NCBI RefSeq assembly: GCF_002101775.1
Contig: NZ_LQPI01000039.1
Location: 62,001 to 126,000, forward strand
Direction of reading: 5' to 3'
Length of the DNA: 64,000 nucleotides
Origin: Mycolicibacter nonchromogenicus
GTDB lineage: Bacteria; Actinomycetota; Actinomycetes; Mycobacteriales; Mycobacteriaceae
Shown here: positions 1 to 9,968 of the stretch, in pieces
Layout: each line of letters starts with the position of its first letter
How positions within the stretch are numbered: position 1 is the first letter of the stretch
Position numbers and translations under genes: made by a program
Notes under the pieces: model-generated
What the model saw: only the letters and a program-made list of their open reading frames with translations
Database searches by the model: none
What the model was told of the DNA's origin: nothing

Positions 1-202
1 CAACGCGACCGGCGGACCCAACTGCCGCGGCTTGCCGGACCTCCCGAGCAAGCAGTACGGCGGTTCCTGGTTCCGGTCACCGTTCCTGGTGACCGACAGC
101 GCCTACATCCCATTCCAGCCCAACACCGAAGTGCAGTTCGACGCCCCCTCCACAGCACAGTTCCTCTTCAACGGGGCATTCGCGGAACGGGATGAATACT
201 GA
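1..202 (+). CDS. mce4A: Mce4A C-terminal fragment
   Basis: Partial gene cut by the left edge. An open frame from base 2 encodes about 66 residues and stops at TGA 200-202. The final residues, around GAFAERDEY, resemble the C-termini of mycobacterial MceA proteins. The following mce4B ATG starts at 202 inside the stop codon, the tight coupling usual in mce operons. MceA is one of six secreted or membrane-tethered subunits (A-F) of the MCE transporter. Assignment to the Mce4 (cholesterol) system rests on the downstream order mce4B-F, two Mce-associated genes, an Rv3491-like gene and otsA, which matches the Mtb mce4 locus. Confidence 0.85.
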   Translation, partial: NATGGPNCRGLPDLPSKQYGGSWFRSPFLVTDSAYIPFQPNTEVQFDAPSTAQFLFNGAFAERDEY

Positions 203-1239
203 TGTCGCCGCGCAGCACTCTGATCAAGGTCGCGATCTTCTCCGTCGCCATGTTGCTGGTGTCGGCCGGCCTGGTGGTGGTGTTCGGCGAGTTCAGGTTC
301 GCCTCGAACAACACCTATCACGCCGAATTCTCCACCGCGTCCCGGCTCAAGGGCGGCCAGGACGTGCGGATCGCGGGCATCCCGGTGGGCACGGTCAAGC
401 GCGTCGAGCTGACCCCGAACAACAACGTCAAGGTCACCTTCGACCTCGACAAGCGCTACCAGCTCTACGATTCGACCCGCGCGCTGATCCGGTACGAGAA
501 TCTGGTCGGCGACCGCTATCTCGAGATCGCCGCGGGTCCTGGTGACATGCGCAAGTTGCCGCCGGGCGCCACCATCGCCCAAGACCACACCCAGCCGGCC
601 CTGGACCTCGACGCACTGCTGGGTGGAATGCGCCCGCTGCTCAAGGGCCTGGACGGCGGAAAGATCAATGAGATCAGCAACGCGATCATCGAGCTGCTGC
701 AGGGGCAGGGCGGAGCCCTGACGCAGATGCTGGCGAGCACCAGTTCGTTCACCACCACGCTGGCCTCTCGTGACCAACTGATCGGCGACGTGATCAACAA
801 CCTGAACACGGTGCTGGCCACCGTCGACGAGAAGACTGAACAGTTCGACGCCACCGTCGACCGGCTGCAGCAGCTCATCACCGGCCTGGCCCAGGGCAAG
901 GATGCGATCGCGGGCGCGATCGGGCCGCTGTCCTCACTGGAGAACGACCTGACCGACACGCTGCGCCGTTCCCGGCGTCCGCTGCAAGGTGTCATCGAGA
1001 ACGTGCGGCCACTGGCCACCGTGCTGGACAAGCGCAAGCAGGAGCTGAACGACGTCATCGATCCGCTGGAAGAGAACTACCTGCGCCTCAACGCCCTGGG
1101 CGCCTACGGCTCGTTCTTCAACATCAACTACTGCACCGTCGCGATGAAGTTCAACGGCCCCGCCGGCAGCGACATCATCCTGCCGATGGGCGGCCAGAAC
1201 GACACCAGCAAGGGGAGGTGCTCTCCTGTCAAGGAATGA
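202..1239 (+). CDS. mce4B: Mce family protein Mce4B
   Basis: 345 residues, ATG 202 overlapping the mce4A stop. A hydrophobic segment at about residues 8-28 anchors the protein. A MlaD/MCE domain follows (about 35-110, with GGQDVRIAGIPVGTVKRVEL typical of the MCE fold), then a long helical region rich in heptad-like Leu/Ile and a C-terminal stretch with two cysteines (NYCTV, KGRCSP). MCE subunits are thought to form a periplasm-spanning tube that delivers sterols to the YrbE4AB permease and the MceG ATPase, both outside the window. It is co-translated with the flanking mce4 genes. Family and operon position are secure. Confidence 0.93.
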   Translation: MSPRSTLIKVAIFSVAMLLVSAGLVVVFGEFRFASNNTYHAEFSTASRLKGGQDVRIAGIPVGTVKRVELTPNNNVKVTFDLDKRYQLYDSTRALIRYENLVGDRYLEIAAGPGDMRKLPPGATIAQDHTQPALDLDALLGGMRPLLKGLDGGKINEISNAIIELLQGQGGALTQMLASTSSFTTTLASRDQLIGDVINNLNTVLATVDEKTEQFDATVDRLQQLITGLAQGKDAIAGAIGPLSSLENDLTDTLRRSRRPLQGVIENVRPLATVLDKRKQELNDVIDPLEENYLRLNALGAYGSFFNINYCTVAMKFNGPAGSDIILPMGGQNDTSKGRCSPVKE

Positions 1240-2284
1240 CGGCGTAAACCCGGTTCGCACGGGTCTTTTGGGCATCGCACTGGTGACGTTCCTGGTGCTG
1301 GTGTCGTTCGGCTACACCAGTTTGCCGTTCTGGCCGCAGGGCAAGAACTATCACGCCTACTTCGCCGACGCCGGCGGGATCATTCCCGGCAACGACGTGA
1401 CGGTGTCCGGTATCCGGGTGGGCAAGGTCAAGTCGGTGGCGCTGGCCGGGGCCAGCGCCAAGGTGGACTTCACCGTGGACCGCAAAGTCCGGGTGGGGGA
1501 TCAGTCGCTGGCCGCCATCCGCACCGACACCGTGCTGGGCGAGAAGGCGCTGTCGGTCACCCCCGCAGGTGCCGGCTCGGTCACCGTGATCCCGCTCGAG
1601 CGCACCCGCGCTCCGTACACGCTCAACAACGCCCTGCAGGACCTCGGCGGCAATGTCGCGGATCTGGACAAGCCGCGCTTCGAAGAGGCACTCCAGGTAC
1701 TCACCGACTCCATGCGTGAGGCGACGCCCCAGCTGCGCGGCGCGCTGGACGGGGTGGCCGCGTTGTCACGCAGCCTCAACCGCCGTGACGAGGCGTTGGG
1801 GCAGTTGCTGAATCACGCCAAGGTGGTCACCGGTGTGCTCAATCAGCGTGCCTCCCAGGTCAACCAGCTGGTGCTCGACGGCAACCAGCTGTTCGCCGCG
1901 CTGGACGAGCGCCGGCAAGCCCTGGGCGCCCTGATCGGCGGCATTGATGATGTCTCGCAACAGCTTTCCGGTTTGGTGACCGACAACGAAAAGGAGATCG
2001 GTCCGACCCTGAAGAAGCTCAACCTGGTGCTGGACAACCTGATCGAGCGCCAGGACCGGATCTCCGGGGCGCTGGACCGGTTGCCCGGCTACGCCACCAC
2101 ACTCGGCGAGGTGGTGTCCTCGGGGCCGGGCTTCCAGATCAACCTGTACGGACTGCCGCCGCCCACCATGTCGGAGGTCCTGCTCGACATGTTCTTCCAG
2201 CCCGGCAAGCTGCCCGACAGCCTCGCCGACTACCTGCGTGGGATGATCTCTGACCGCACCGTGATTAAGCCGAAGTCACCATGA
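1226..2284 (+). CDS. mce4C: Mce family protein Mce4C (CTG start proposed)
   Basis: Membrane anchor (LLGIALVTFLVLVSFGYTSL), MCE domain (NDVTVSGIRVGKVKSVAL) and an alpha-helical tail ending in a TM-free C-terminus. The frame has no ATG or GTG near its start. The first conventional candidate, TTG 1268, would begin inside the anchor helix and has no ribosome-binding site. CTG 1226 follows a strong purine tract (AGGGGAGG, 1211-1218) by 7 bases and yields an N-terminus LSRNDGVNPVRTG, which aligns in position with the recalled Mtb Mce4C N-terminus. That gives 352 residues and a 14-base overlap with mce4B. The function as a Mce4 subunit is secure; the start is inferred. Confidence 0.85.
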   Translation: MSRNDGVNPVRTGLLGIALVTFLVLVSFGYTSLPFWPQGKNYHAYFADAGGIIPGNDVTVSGIRVGKVKSVALAGASAKVDFTVDRKVRVGDQSLAAIRTDTVLGEKALSVTPAGAGSVTVIPLERTRAPYTLNNALQDLGGNVADLDKPRFEEALQVLTDSMREATPQLRGALDGVAALSRSLNRRDEALGQLLNHAKVVTGVLNQRASQVNQLVLDGNQLFAALDERRQALGALIGGIDDVSQQLSGLVTDNEKEIGPTLKKLNLVLDNLIERQDRISGALDRLPGYATTLGEVVSSGPGFQINLYGLPPPTMSEVLLDMFFQPGKLPDSLADYLRGMISDRTVIKPKSP

Positions 2285-3612
2285 CGCGCCGAACCGCACG
2301 CATCGCTGTCGCCGGGGCGCTGGCCGTACTGCTGGCCGCCGCCGCGTATATCGTGCTGCCCGCGCAGCGCAGCTACCGCATCACCGGCTACTTCGCCTCG
2401 GCGGTGGGGCTGTACCCGGGTGACGATGTTCGGGTGGTCGGGGTTCCGGTCGGCCGGATCGAGTCCATCGAGCCGCGCGCCGAGAACGTCAAGATCACCA
2501 TGACGGTGAACAAGGACGTGCCGTTACCGGCCGATGTTCATGCGGTGCTGATGGCGCCGAATATCGTCTCGGCCCGGGTCGTGCAGCTGACGCCGGCCTA
2601 TACCGAGGGCGAGAAGCTTGCCGACGGGGCCGTCCTGGGCGAAGACCGCACCGCGGTCCCGGTCGAGTGGGACGAGATCAAGCAGGAGCTGACCCAGCTC
2701 AGCGCCCAGTTGGGCCCCGAAGACGGCAAGCTCAACGGCGCCCTGAGTGCCTTCATCAACCAGGCCGCCGACACCTTCGACGGCAACGGCGACTCGTTCC
2801 GCAACGCACTGCGGGAACTGTCGACCACCACCGGACGGCTCGGTGACTCGCGCACCGACCTGTTCGGCACCGTCAAGAACCTGCAGGTCCTGGTGGAGGC
2901 GCTCTCGGGCAGCAACGAGCAGATCGTGCAGTTCACCGACCACGTGGCCGCGGTGTCGGGAGTGCTGGCCGACAGTACGGTCGACCTGGACGTCACGCTG
3001 GGCACCCTCAGCCAGGCGCTGCGCGACGTGCGGGGCTTCCTGCACAACCACAACGACGCGTTGATCGAGCAGGTCAACAAGCTCTCGGAGTTCACCAAAG
3101 TACTCAGTGACCAAAGTGAGAACTTCGAACAGGTCCTGCACATCACCCCGCACGGCCTGGTCAACTTCTACAACATCTACAACCCGGCCCAGGGTTCGCT
3201 GTCCGGTCTGCTGTCGCTGCCGGACTTCGCCAACCCGGTGCAGTTCATCTGCGGCGGCGTCTTCGACGTCGGTTCGGTGCCGGACAACTTCAAGCGGGCC
3301 GAGATCTGCAAGGAGCGGATGGGACCGGTCATGCGCCGCTGGGCGATGAACTTCATTCCGCTGCTGTTCCACCCGATCAACTCGATCACCGCCTACAAGG
3401 GCCAGATCATCTACGACACCCCGGAAACCGAGGCAAAGGCTCAGACGCCGGTGCCCTACCTGAAATGGCTGCCCGCCCCGGGTGTCACGCCGCCGAGCAC
3501 CGACGACGTCGCCGCGCTGTTCCTGCCGCCCGAGACGGGGCAGTTGGGCACCCCGCCCGGACCCACCGGTCCGGCTCGGCCCGGTGCCGGCGCACCACGG
3601 GAGGGCGGATGA
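2281..3612 (+). CDS. mce4D: Mce family protein Mce4D
   Basis: 443 residues, ATG 2281 in an ATGA overlap with the mce4C stop. N-terminal hydrophobic anchor (residues about 8-28), MCE domain (DDVRVVGVPVGRIESIEP), a long coiled-coil-prone central part, then a C-terminal region with two cysteines (FICGGVF, AEICKER) and a Pro/Gly-rich tail (PPGPTGPARPGAG) typical of MceD proteins. It acts with the other Mce4 subunits in sterol uptake across the envelope. Overlap at both ends (the next gene also starts in an ATGA) shows translational coupling. Confidence 0.93.
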   Translation: MTRRTARIAVAGALAVLLAAAAYIVLPAQRSYRITGYFASAVGLYPGDDVRVVGVPVGRIESIEPRAENVKITMTVNKDVPLPADVHAVLMAPNIVSARVVQLTPAYTEGEKLADGAVLGEDRTAVPVEWDEIKQELTQLSAQLGPEDGKLNGALSAFINQAADTFDGNGDSFRNALRELSTTTGRLGDSRTDLFGTVKNLQVLVEALSGSNEQIVQFTDHVAAVSGVLADSTVDLDVTLGTLSQALRDVRGFLHNHNDALIEQVNKLSEFTKVLSDQSENFEQVLHITPHGLVNFYNIYNPAQGSLSGLLSLPDFANPVQFICGGVFDVGSVPDNFKRAEICKERMGPVMRRWAMNFIPLLFHPINSITAYKGQIIYDTPETEAKAQTPVPYLKWLPAPGVTPPSTDDVAALFLPPETGQLGTPPGPTGPARPGAGAPREGG

Positions 3613-4796
3613 GCGTGCAGTCGGTTGCCGGCGCGCTGCGGCGGTACGGTCGGCGAGGTGCGGTGCTCGGCGCCGGAACCCTGCTGCTGTCGGGTTGTCA
3701 GTTCGGCGGTCTGAACTCCCTGAACATGCCGGGAACCGCGGGGCACGGCCCGGGGTCCTACAGCGTCACCGTGCAACTGCCCGACGTGACCACCCTGCCG
3801 CAGAACTCGCCGGTCATGGTCGACGACGTCACGGTCGGCAGCGTCTCCGGTATCCAGGCGGTGCAGCAGCCCGACGGCAGCTTCTATGCCGCGGTCAAGT
3901 TGTCATTGGACGGCCACGTTCACCTGCCGGCCAATGCCATCGCCAAGGTGGCGCAGACCTCGCTGTTGGGTTCCCAGCACATCGAGCTGGCCGAGCCGAC
4001 CGACCAGCCGCCGGTGGGCAGGCTCGCTGCAGGGGACGAGATACCGCTGAGCCGGACCGGGCGTTACCCCAGCACGGAAGAGGTGCTGTCGTCACTGGGC
4101 GTGGTGGTCAACCAGGGCAATCTGGGTGCGGTGCAGGACATCACCGAAGAGGCCTACGCCGCGGTGGCCGGCCGGGTCGGCACCCTGGCCGAGCTGGTGC
4201 CGCGACTGGCGGAACTCACCGCGTCGCTGGACCAGCAGGCACGAGAGATCATTGCCGCCGCCGACGGACTGAACCGGGTCGGCGCGACGCTGGCCCGCAG
4301 CGCCCCCAGCCTGGCCCGGGCGCTGGAGACCATGCCGGCGGCGTTGCAGGTGCTCAACGACAACCGCTCCAACATCGTCGATGCGTTCGGCGCGCTGCAG
4401 CGGTTGGCCGTGGTCGGATCGCGCATCATGAGCGAGACCAAGGAAGACTTCGCCGCCGACGTCAAGGACCTGTACCCGATCGTCAAGGCGTTCGCCGACA
4501 ACGCCAACGAATTGGTGACGGCGTTCCCGTTCATCCCGACCTTCCCGTTCCCGTCGATGTATCTGCGCAATGCGGTGCGCGGCGACTTCCTGAACGTCTA
4601 CACCACCTTCGACATGACGTTGCGGCGGTTCGGCGAGTCGGTCTTCACCACGGCGGGATTCGACCCGAACATGCCACACATGCACGAGATCCTGAACCCG
4701 CCCGACTTCTTGATCGGCGAGATGGCGAACCTGTCCGGTCAGGCCGCCGACCCGTTCAAGATCCCGCCCGGCACGGCTGTCCACTATGAGGAATGA
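3609..4796 (+). CDS. lprN: Mce4E lipoprotein (LprN)
   Basis: 395 residues from ATG 3609, which overlaps the mce4D stop as ATGA; an open frame runs further upstream but lies inside mce4D. The N-terminus is Arg-rich followed by a hydrophobic core and a lipobox LLLSGC with the lipidated cysteine at residue 30, as expected for MceE lipoproteins. An MCE domain follows (SPVMVDDVTVGSVSGIQAV) and then a helical repeat-like region. It is probably the outer-leaflet lipoprotein component of the Mce4 sterol importer. The lipobox plus operon position make the call firm. Confidence 0.93.
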   Translation: MSVQSVAGALRRYGRRGAVLGAGTLLLSGCQFGGLNSLNMPGTAGHGPGSYSVTVQLPDVTTLPQNSPVMVDDVTVGSVSGIQAVQQPDGSFYAAVKLSLDGHVHLPANAIAKVAQTSLLGSQHIELAEPTDQPPVGRLAAGDEIPLSRTGRYPSTEEVLSSLGVVVNQGNLGAVQDITEEAYAAVAGRVGTLAELVPRLAELTASLDQQAREIIAAADGLNRVGATLARSAPSLARALETMPAALQVLNDNRSNIVDAFGALQRLAVVGSRIMSETKEDFAADVKDLYPIVKAFADNANELVTAFPFIPTFPFPSMYLRNAVRGDFLNVYTTFDMTLRRFGESVFTTAGFDPNMPHMHEILNPPDFLIGEMANLSGQAADPFKIPPGTAVHYEE

Positions 4797-4802
4797 CCTG
4801 CG

Positions 4803-6500
4803 ATGCTGACCCGCCTCGTTCGAATCCAGCTCGGGATCTTCTCCGTGGTCACCGTGCTGGCTGTCGGCGCGATCGCGATCCTGTATCTGCATGCGCCGAG
4901 CCGGCTGGGCATCGGCACCTACCGGGTGACGGCCGACTTCATCGGCGGTGGCGGCATCTACCAGGCCGCCAACGTCACCTACCGCGGTGTGACCGTGGGC
5001 CGGGTGGAGTCCGTCCGGCTCAGTGACCACGGTGTCGACGCCGCGATGCGCCTCAACAGCGCCACCAAGATTCCCGACAATGTCACCGCGACGGTCAAGA
5101 GCATGTCCGCGATCGGTGAGCAGTTCATCGACCTGGTGCCACCGCCGGGCGAACCGGCCGCGGGGGTGCTGCACAACGGCGCGCGCATCGGCCAGGACCG
5201 CACCGCGATCGGCCAGGACATCGCCGGCATGCTCGACCAGGCGCAGTCGCTGGTCAACAGCATCGGCAACAGCCGCCTGCGGGATCTGCTGCGCAGCGCC
5301 TTCGAGGGCTTCAACGGGTCGGGGCAGGAACTGGCCCGGATGATCGCGTCGTCGCGGCAACTAGTCGATGAAGCCAACGCCAACTTCGATGCGACCGCGA
5401 CGCTGATCGATCAGTTCGAACCGTTCCTGGACGCGCAGATCCGCGGCGGCGACGACATCAAGAAGCTGTCCCGGTCGCTGGCGGCGGTCACCACCGAGGT
5501 GCGCAACGCCGACCCGCAACTGCGCGAGGTGCTGCAGACGCTGCCCAGCGTCGCCGATGAGGCGAACACCACCTTCGACGGTATCCGGGCGTCCTTCCCG
5601 ACCCTGGCGGCCAGCATCGCGAACTTCGGTCGCGTCGGAGTCATCTACCGCCCCTCCATCGAGCAGGCGCTGGTGGTGTTTCCCGCATTGATGGCGGCGC
5701 TGATCACCGTCGCCGGTGGCGTGCCGATGGAAGAGGGCGCCAAGCTGGACTTCAAGATCGACATGCACGACCCGCCGCCGTGCACGGTGGGCTTCCTGCC
5801 GTTCACCGAGATGCGCTCGCCGGCCGACGAAACGGTCCGCGACCTGCCAAAGGGGTTGTACTGCAAGGCAGCACAGAACGATCCGACTGCGGTCCGCGGC
5901 GCGCGCAACTACCCGTGCATGGAATATCCTGGCAAACGCGCACCCACGATCCAGCTCTGCCGCGACCCGCGGGGCTTCGTGCCGATCGGGAGCAACACGT
6001 GGCGGGGCCCGCCCGTTCCCTACGACACGCCGATCACCGACCCGCGCATGTTGACGCCCATGAACAAGTTCCCGTACATCCCGCCGTCGGCCGACTACGA
6101 CCCGGGTCCGCCGGTCGTCGCGCTGCCGCCGGGGGTGCCTGCGGGTCCGGGGCCGGCGCCCAACCCGCCGTTCCCGCTGCCGTACCCGCCGAATGAGCTC
6201 ACCCCCGACCCGCCGGCGCCGTGGCCGTACTACGCGCCGCCGGACCAGAACATGCCGACCAGCCCCGGCGGCAACGGTGGCCTGCCCGCCTACGGCCGTG
6301 ACCCCGCGCCGGGACCGGCTCCCGGTCCTGCTCCCGGGCCGGCTCCCGCCGAGGCCAGCGGCGTCGGCTACAGCAGCTATGACCGGAGCGGAAAGTTCGT
6401 GGATCCGGCCGGCAACACCGGGGTGTTCGTCTCCGGATCCGACAAATGGCTGCCCGCAGAGAACTGGGCGGACCTGATGCTCGCACCGAGGCAGACGTGA
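4803..6500 (+). CDS. mce4F: Mce family protein Mce4F
   Basis: 565 residues, ATG 4803, six bases after the lprN stop. Features in order: N-terminal anchor (about 8-30), MCE domain (YQAANVTYRGVTVGRVESV), helical segment, a cysteine-containing region (PPPCTVGFL, GLYCKAA, NYPCMEY, IQLCRDP) and a long Pro/Gly-rich C-terminal tail from about residue 430 with a repeated PGPAPGPAP motif. A length near 565 and the proline tail are usual for MceF. It is the last structural subunit of the Mce4 complex and is followed directly (GTGA overlap) by the Mce-associated gene. Confidence 0.93.
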   Translation: MLTRLVRIQLGIFSVVTVLAVGAIAILYLHAPSRLGIGTYRVTADFIGGGGIYQAANVTYRGVTVGRVESVRLSDHGVDAAMRLNSATKIPDNVTATVKSMSAIGEQFIDLVPPPGEPAAGVLHNGARIGQDRTAIGQDIAGMLDQAQSLVNSIGNSRLRDLLRSAFEGFNGSGQELARMIASSRQLVDEANANFDATATLIDQFEPFLDAQIRGGDDIKKLSRSLAAVTTEVRNADPQLREVLQTLPSVADEANTTFDGIRASFPTLAASIANFGRVGVIYRPSIEQALVVFPALMAALITVAGGVPMEEGAKLDFKIDMHDPPPCTVGFLPFTEMRSPADETVRDLPKGLYCKAAQNDPTAVRGARNYPCMEYPGKRAPTIQLCRDPRGFVPIGSNTWRGPPVPYDTPITDPRMLTPMNKFPYIPPSADYDPGPPVVALPPGVPAGPGPAPNPPFPLPYPPNELTPDPPAPWPYYAPPDQNMPTSPGGNGGLPAYGRDPAPGPAPGPAPGPAPAEASGVGYSSYDRSGKFVDPAGNTGVFVSGSDKWLPAENWADLMLAPRQT

Positions 6501-7165
6501 GCGGATCAGGCGACGCGAAAGTCCGACGCCGGGCCTCGCGTGCGGCTGGACCGGCCGGCGACGCCGCCGAAACAGCCACCGCGGTAAGCATTCCCGTCCC
6601 CAGTCCGGCGACGGTACGGGCGGTGCGGCCGGCCGGCCCACCGCCGCGGCGGCTGCCCAATGCGCGACAGACCGCCAAACTGGCGGGCATCGCTTTGCTG
6701 GTGGCCTCGGTCCTGCTGGGCGGGGTGGTCACCCTGCTCGGGGTGCAGCACCGGCATGCCGATGCGGCGCACGAACGCGATCAGCGATTCGTCGACACGG
6801 CGGTGCAGACGGTGCTGAACATGTACACCTACACACCCGACACCATCAGCGAGCAGGTGGACCGCTTCGTGGCCGGCACCAGCGGCCCACTGCGCGACAC
6901 GATGGCGGCCAACGCCGAAAACCTCAAAGCCCTGCTGCGAGAGACCAAGCACAGCTCCGAGGCGGTCATCAACGGCAAGGCGCTGGAGGGCATCGATCCC
7001 GTCGCCGGCAACGCTTCGGTGCTGGTGGCGATCCGCGCCACCGCCACCGACGCCGACGGGGTCAACAAGCCGTCGCAGCCCTACGCGCTGCGGGTGATCG
7101 TGCATGAGGACGACAACGGCAACATGACCGCCTTCGACCTCAAGTGGCCGGGGGGCAGCGGATGA
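6497..7165 (+). CDS. Mce-associated membrane protein (Rv3493c-like)
   Basis: 222 residues from GTG 6497, overlapping the mce4F stop as GTGA. The N-terminal 55 residues are charged, Ala/Pro-rich and probably cytoplasmic. One TM helix lies at about 58-80 (AGIALLVASVLLGGVVTLLG) and an extracytoplasmic alpha/beta domain resembles the SnoaL/VirB8-like fold of Mce-associated (Mas/Mam) proteins. In mycobacteria these accessory proteins follow the six mce genes and are thought to stabilise the transporter. The next gene starts in its stop codon. Confidence 0.85.
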   Translation: MSGSGDAKVRRRASRAAGPAGDAAETATAVSIPVPSPATVRAVRPAGPPPRRLPNARQTAKLAGIALLVASVLLGGVVTLLGVQHRHADAAHERDQRFVDTAVQTVLNMYTYTPDTISEQVDRFVAGTSGPLRDTMAANAENLKALLRETKHSSEAVINGKALEGIDPVAGNASVLVAIRATATDADGVNKPSQPYALRVIVHEDDNGNMTAFDLKWPGGSG

Positions 7166-7650
7166 CACGCCGGTGGTGGGGGCTCGCCGTCCTCGCGGCG
7201 GTGCTTGCCGGGTTCGTCGGTTTGGGAGCCGCGGCGGGATCGCTGTATTGGAGCCGGGTTCAGGCGCGCGGTGAGCAGATAGCGCGTACCGAGTTGGTCC
7301 AGTTGGCGAAGGACGAGATCCCCAAGGTGCTGGGCTATGAGTACAAGACGGTGGAGCGCAGCCTGACCGAGACCTACCCGATGTTCACCGGCGACTACCG
7401 CCGCGAGTTCGAGGCGCGCGCCATCAACGAGATCATTCCGCAGGCCCGCGAGAAGCAGTTGGTGAACCAGGTCGACGTGGTCGGCGTCGGCGCCATGGCC
7501 ACGCGGCGAACCTCGGGTTCGGTGCTGGTGTTCGTCAACCGCACCGTGACCGGCAAGTCCAAGGAGAAGTACTACGAGGGCAGTCGTCTGCGGGTGGACT
7601 TCCGCAAGGTCGACCGCAAGTGGCTGATCAGCAATATCGTGCCGATCTAG
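7162..7650 (+). CDS. Mce-associated membrane protein (Rv3492c-like)
   Basis: 162 residues from ATG 7162 (ATGA overlap with the preceding gene; an in-frame codon at 7144 lies inside that gene). A single N-terminal TM helix (about residues 6-28) is followed by an extracytoplasmic domain containing EIPKVLGYEYKTVE and ending RKWLISNIVPI, the C-terminal signature of Mce-associated proteins. It is the second of the paired accessory proteins closing the mce4 operon. The role is inferred from family and position. Confidence 0.85.
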   Translation: MTRRWWGLAVLAAVLAGFVGLGAAAGSLYWSRVQARGEQIARTELVQLAKDEIPKVLGYEYKTVERSLTETYPMFTGDYRREFEARAINEIIPQAREKQLVNQVDVVGVGAMATRRTSGSVLVFVNRTVTGKSKEKYYEGSRLRVDFRKVDRKWLISNIVPI

Positions 7651-7667
7651 CTGAAAGGATGAGCGCC

Positions 7668-8203
7668 ATGGGGAAACTCGTTCGGGGGCTGGGTGTCTTG
7701 GCTGCGGCGATCACGGCGGCTACGGGGCTGGCGGTACAGGCCGGCGCCGATGACGATGCGATACCGGAAGGCACCATCGAGGGCGTCTACACCTACAACG
7801 ACGGTGTCAAGACCGCGACCTGGAAGATCTACCCGCTGTGCGTGCCGACCGTCGGTGACGGCCGGGTCCCGTATCACACGGCCCTCGGGTGCAAGCTGCA
7901 GGTGGAAAGCAACGGCCCGCCGGGACAAGCCGGGGCGTACCGGCTGGCCAACGGCCAGTGGACCTACAAGACGCCGCTGCTGGCGGGCACCCGGTGCTCG
8001 GACGGCAGCACTGCCGCCAGCGAAGAGATGTACCAGTTCGACACCTCCCTCAGCGGCACCTACACCCATGCGCACAACGCGGTGTGCGGGATGCAGCCCG
8101 GGTTGGACAAGCGGCCGTTCACGCTCACGTTCGTCTCGCCGCTGCCGGTCCCGGTCATCCACTACCCGCTGAACTGTCAGGACAATCCGATTCACCTGTG
8201 TAG

Positions 8204-8207
<4 letters not shown>
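7668..8207 (+). CDS. Secreted hypothetical protein (Rv3491-like)
   Basis: 179 residues from ATG 7668. The purine tract GAAAGG (7653-7658) sits 9 bases before this ATG but abuts the ATG at 7659, so 7668 is preferred. A clear Sec signal peptide ([20 protein letters not shown], cut near AGA-DD) precedes a mature domain with four cysteines (YPLCVP, LGCKL, TRCSDG, AVCGM, plus NCQD near the end). No catalytic motif is recognised. It lies 17 bases after the mce4 operon on the same strand. Its last stop overlaps the stop of convergent otsA in a shared CTAG (8204-8207). Confidence 0.8.
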
Positions 8208-9694
<1,487 letters not shown>

Positions 9695-9868
9695 CTACGC
9701 CCCGTTCTTGTCGGGTGTCGCGGGCCCGATCCCCAGCATGGACAGAAACACCCGACACTCGTCGGCGTCCTCGGCATAGGCGGCAACCACGCGCCTGGCC
9801 TGACGCGCGGTGCTGTCGGCCAGCGGTTCCACGTCCTCGATATCGGCGGGTTCGGATTTAGCAGGCAT
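9695..9868 (-). CDS. Small conserved protein (Rv3489-like)
   Basis: 57-residue gene: ATG complement at 9866-9868, stop complement at 9695-9697. The product starts MPAKSEPADIEDVEPLAD and is acidic, with a helical core (ARQARRVVAAYAEDADECR) and one cysteine. The stop codon touches the otsA ATG (TAGATG), so the two genes are translationally coupled. Mtb has a similarly placed short gene, Rv3489, upstream of otsA. Function is unknown; the coupling suggests a role tied to OtsA or trehalose synthesis, but that is inference. Confidence 0.8.
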   Translation of the reverse strand: MPAKSEPADIEDVEPLADSTARQARRVVAAYAEDADECRVFLSMLGIGPATPDKNGA

Positions 9869-9968
9869 GACTCGACTCTAGCGAAGTGCGCGCTGTGTCA
9901 CACCTGGCTCCGGCAGCTCAGGGCGGCCGCCGTAGCCTGTGATGCGAAACACGACGAGGGCGGAGGCA

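Noticed and set aside
1268-2284. mce4C starting at TTG 1268
   Set aside because: Removes the start of the membrane anchor and lacks a ribosome-binding site; CTG 1226 fits better.
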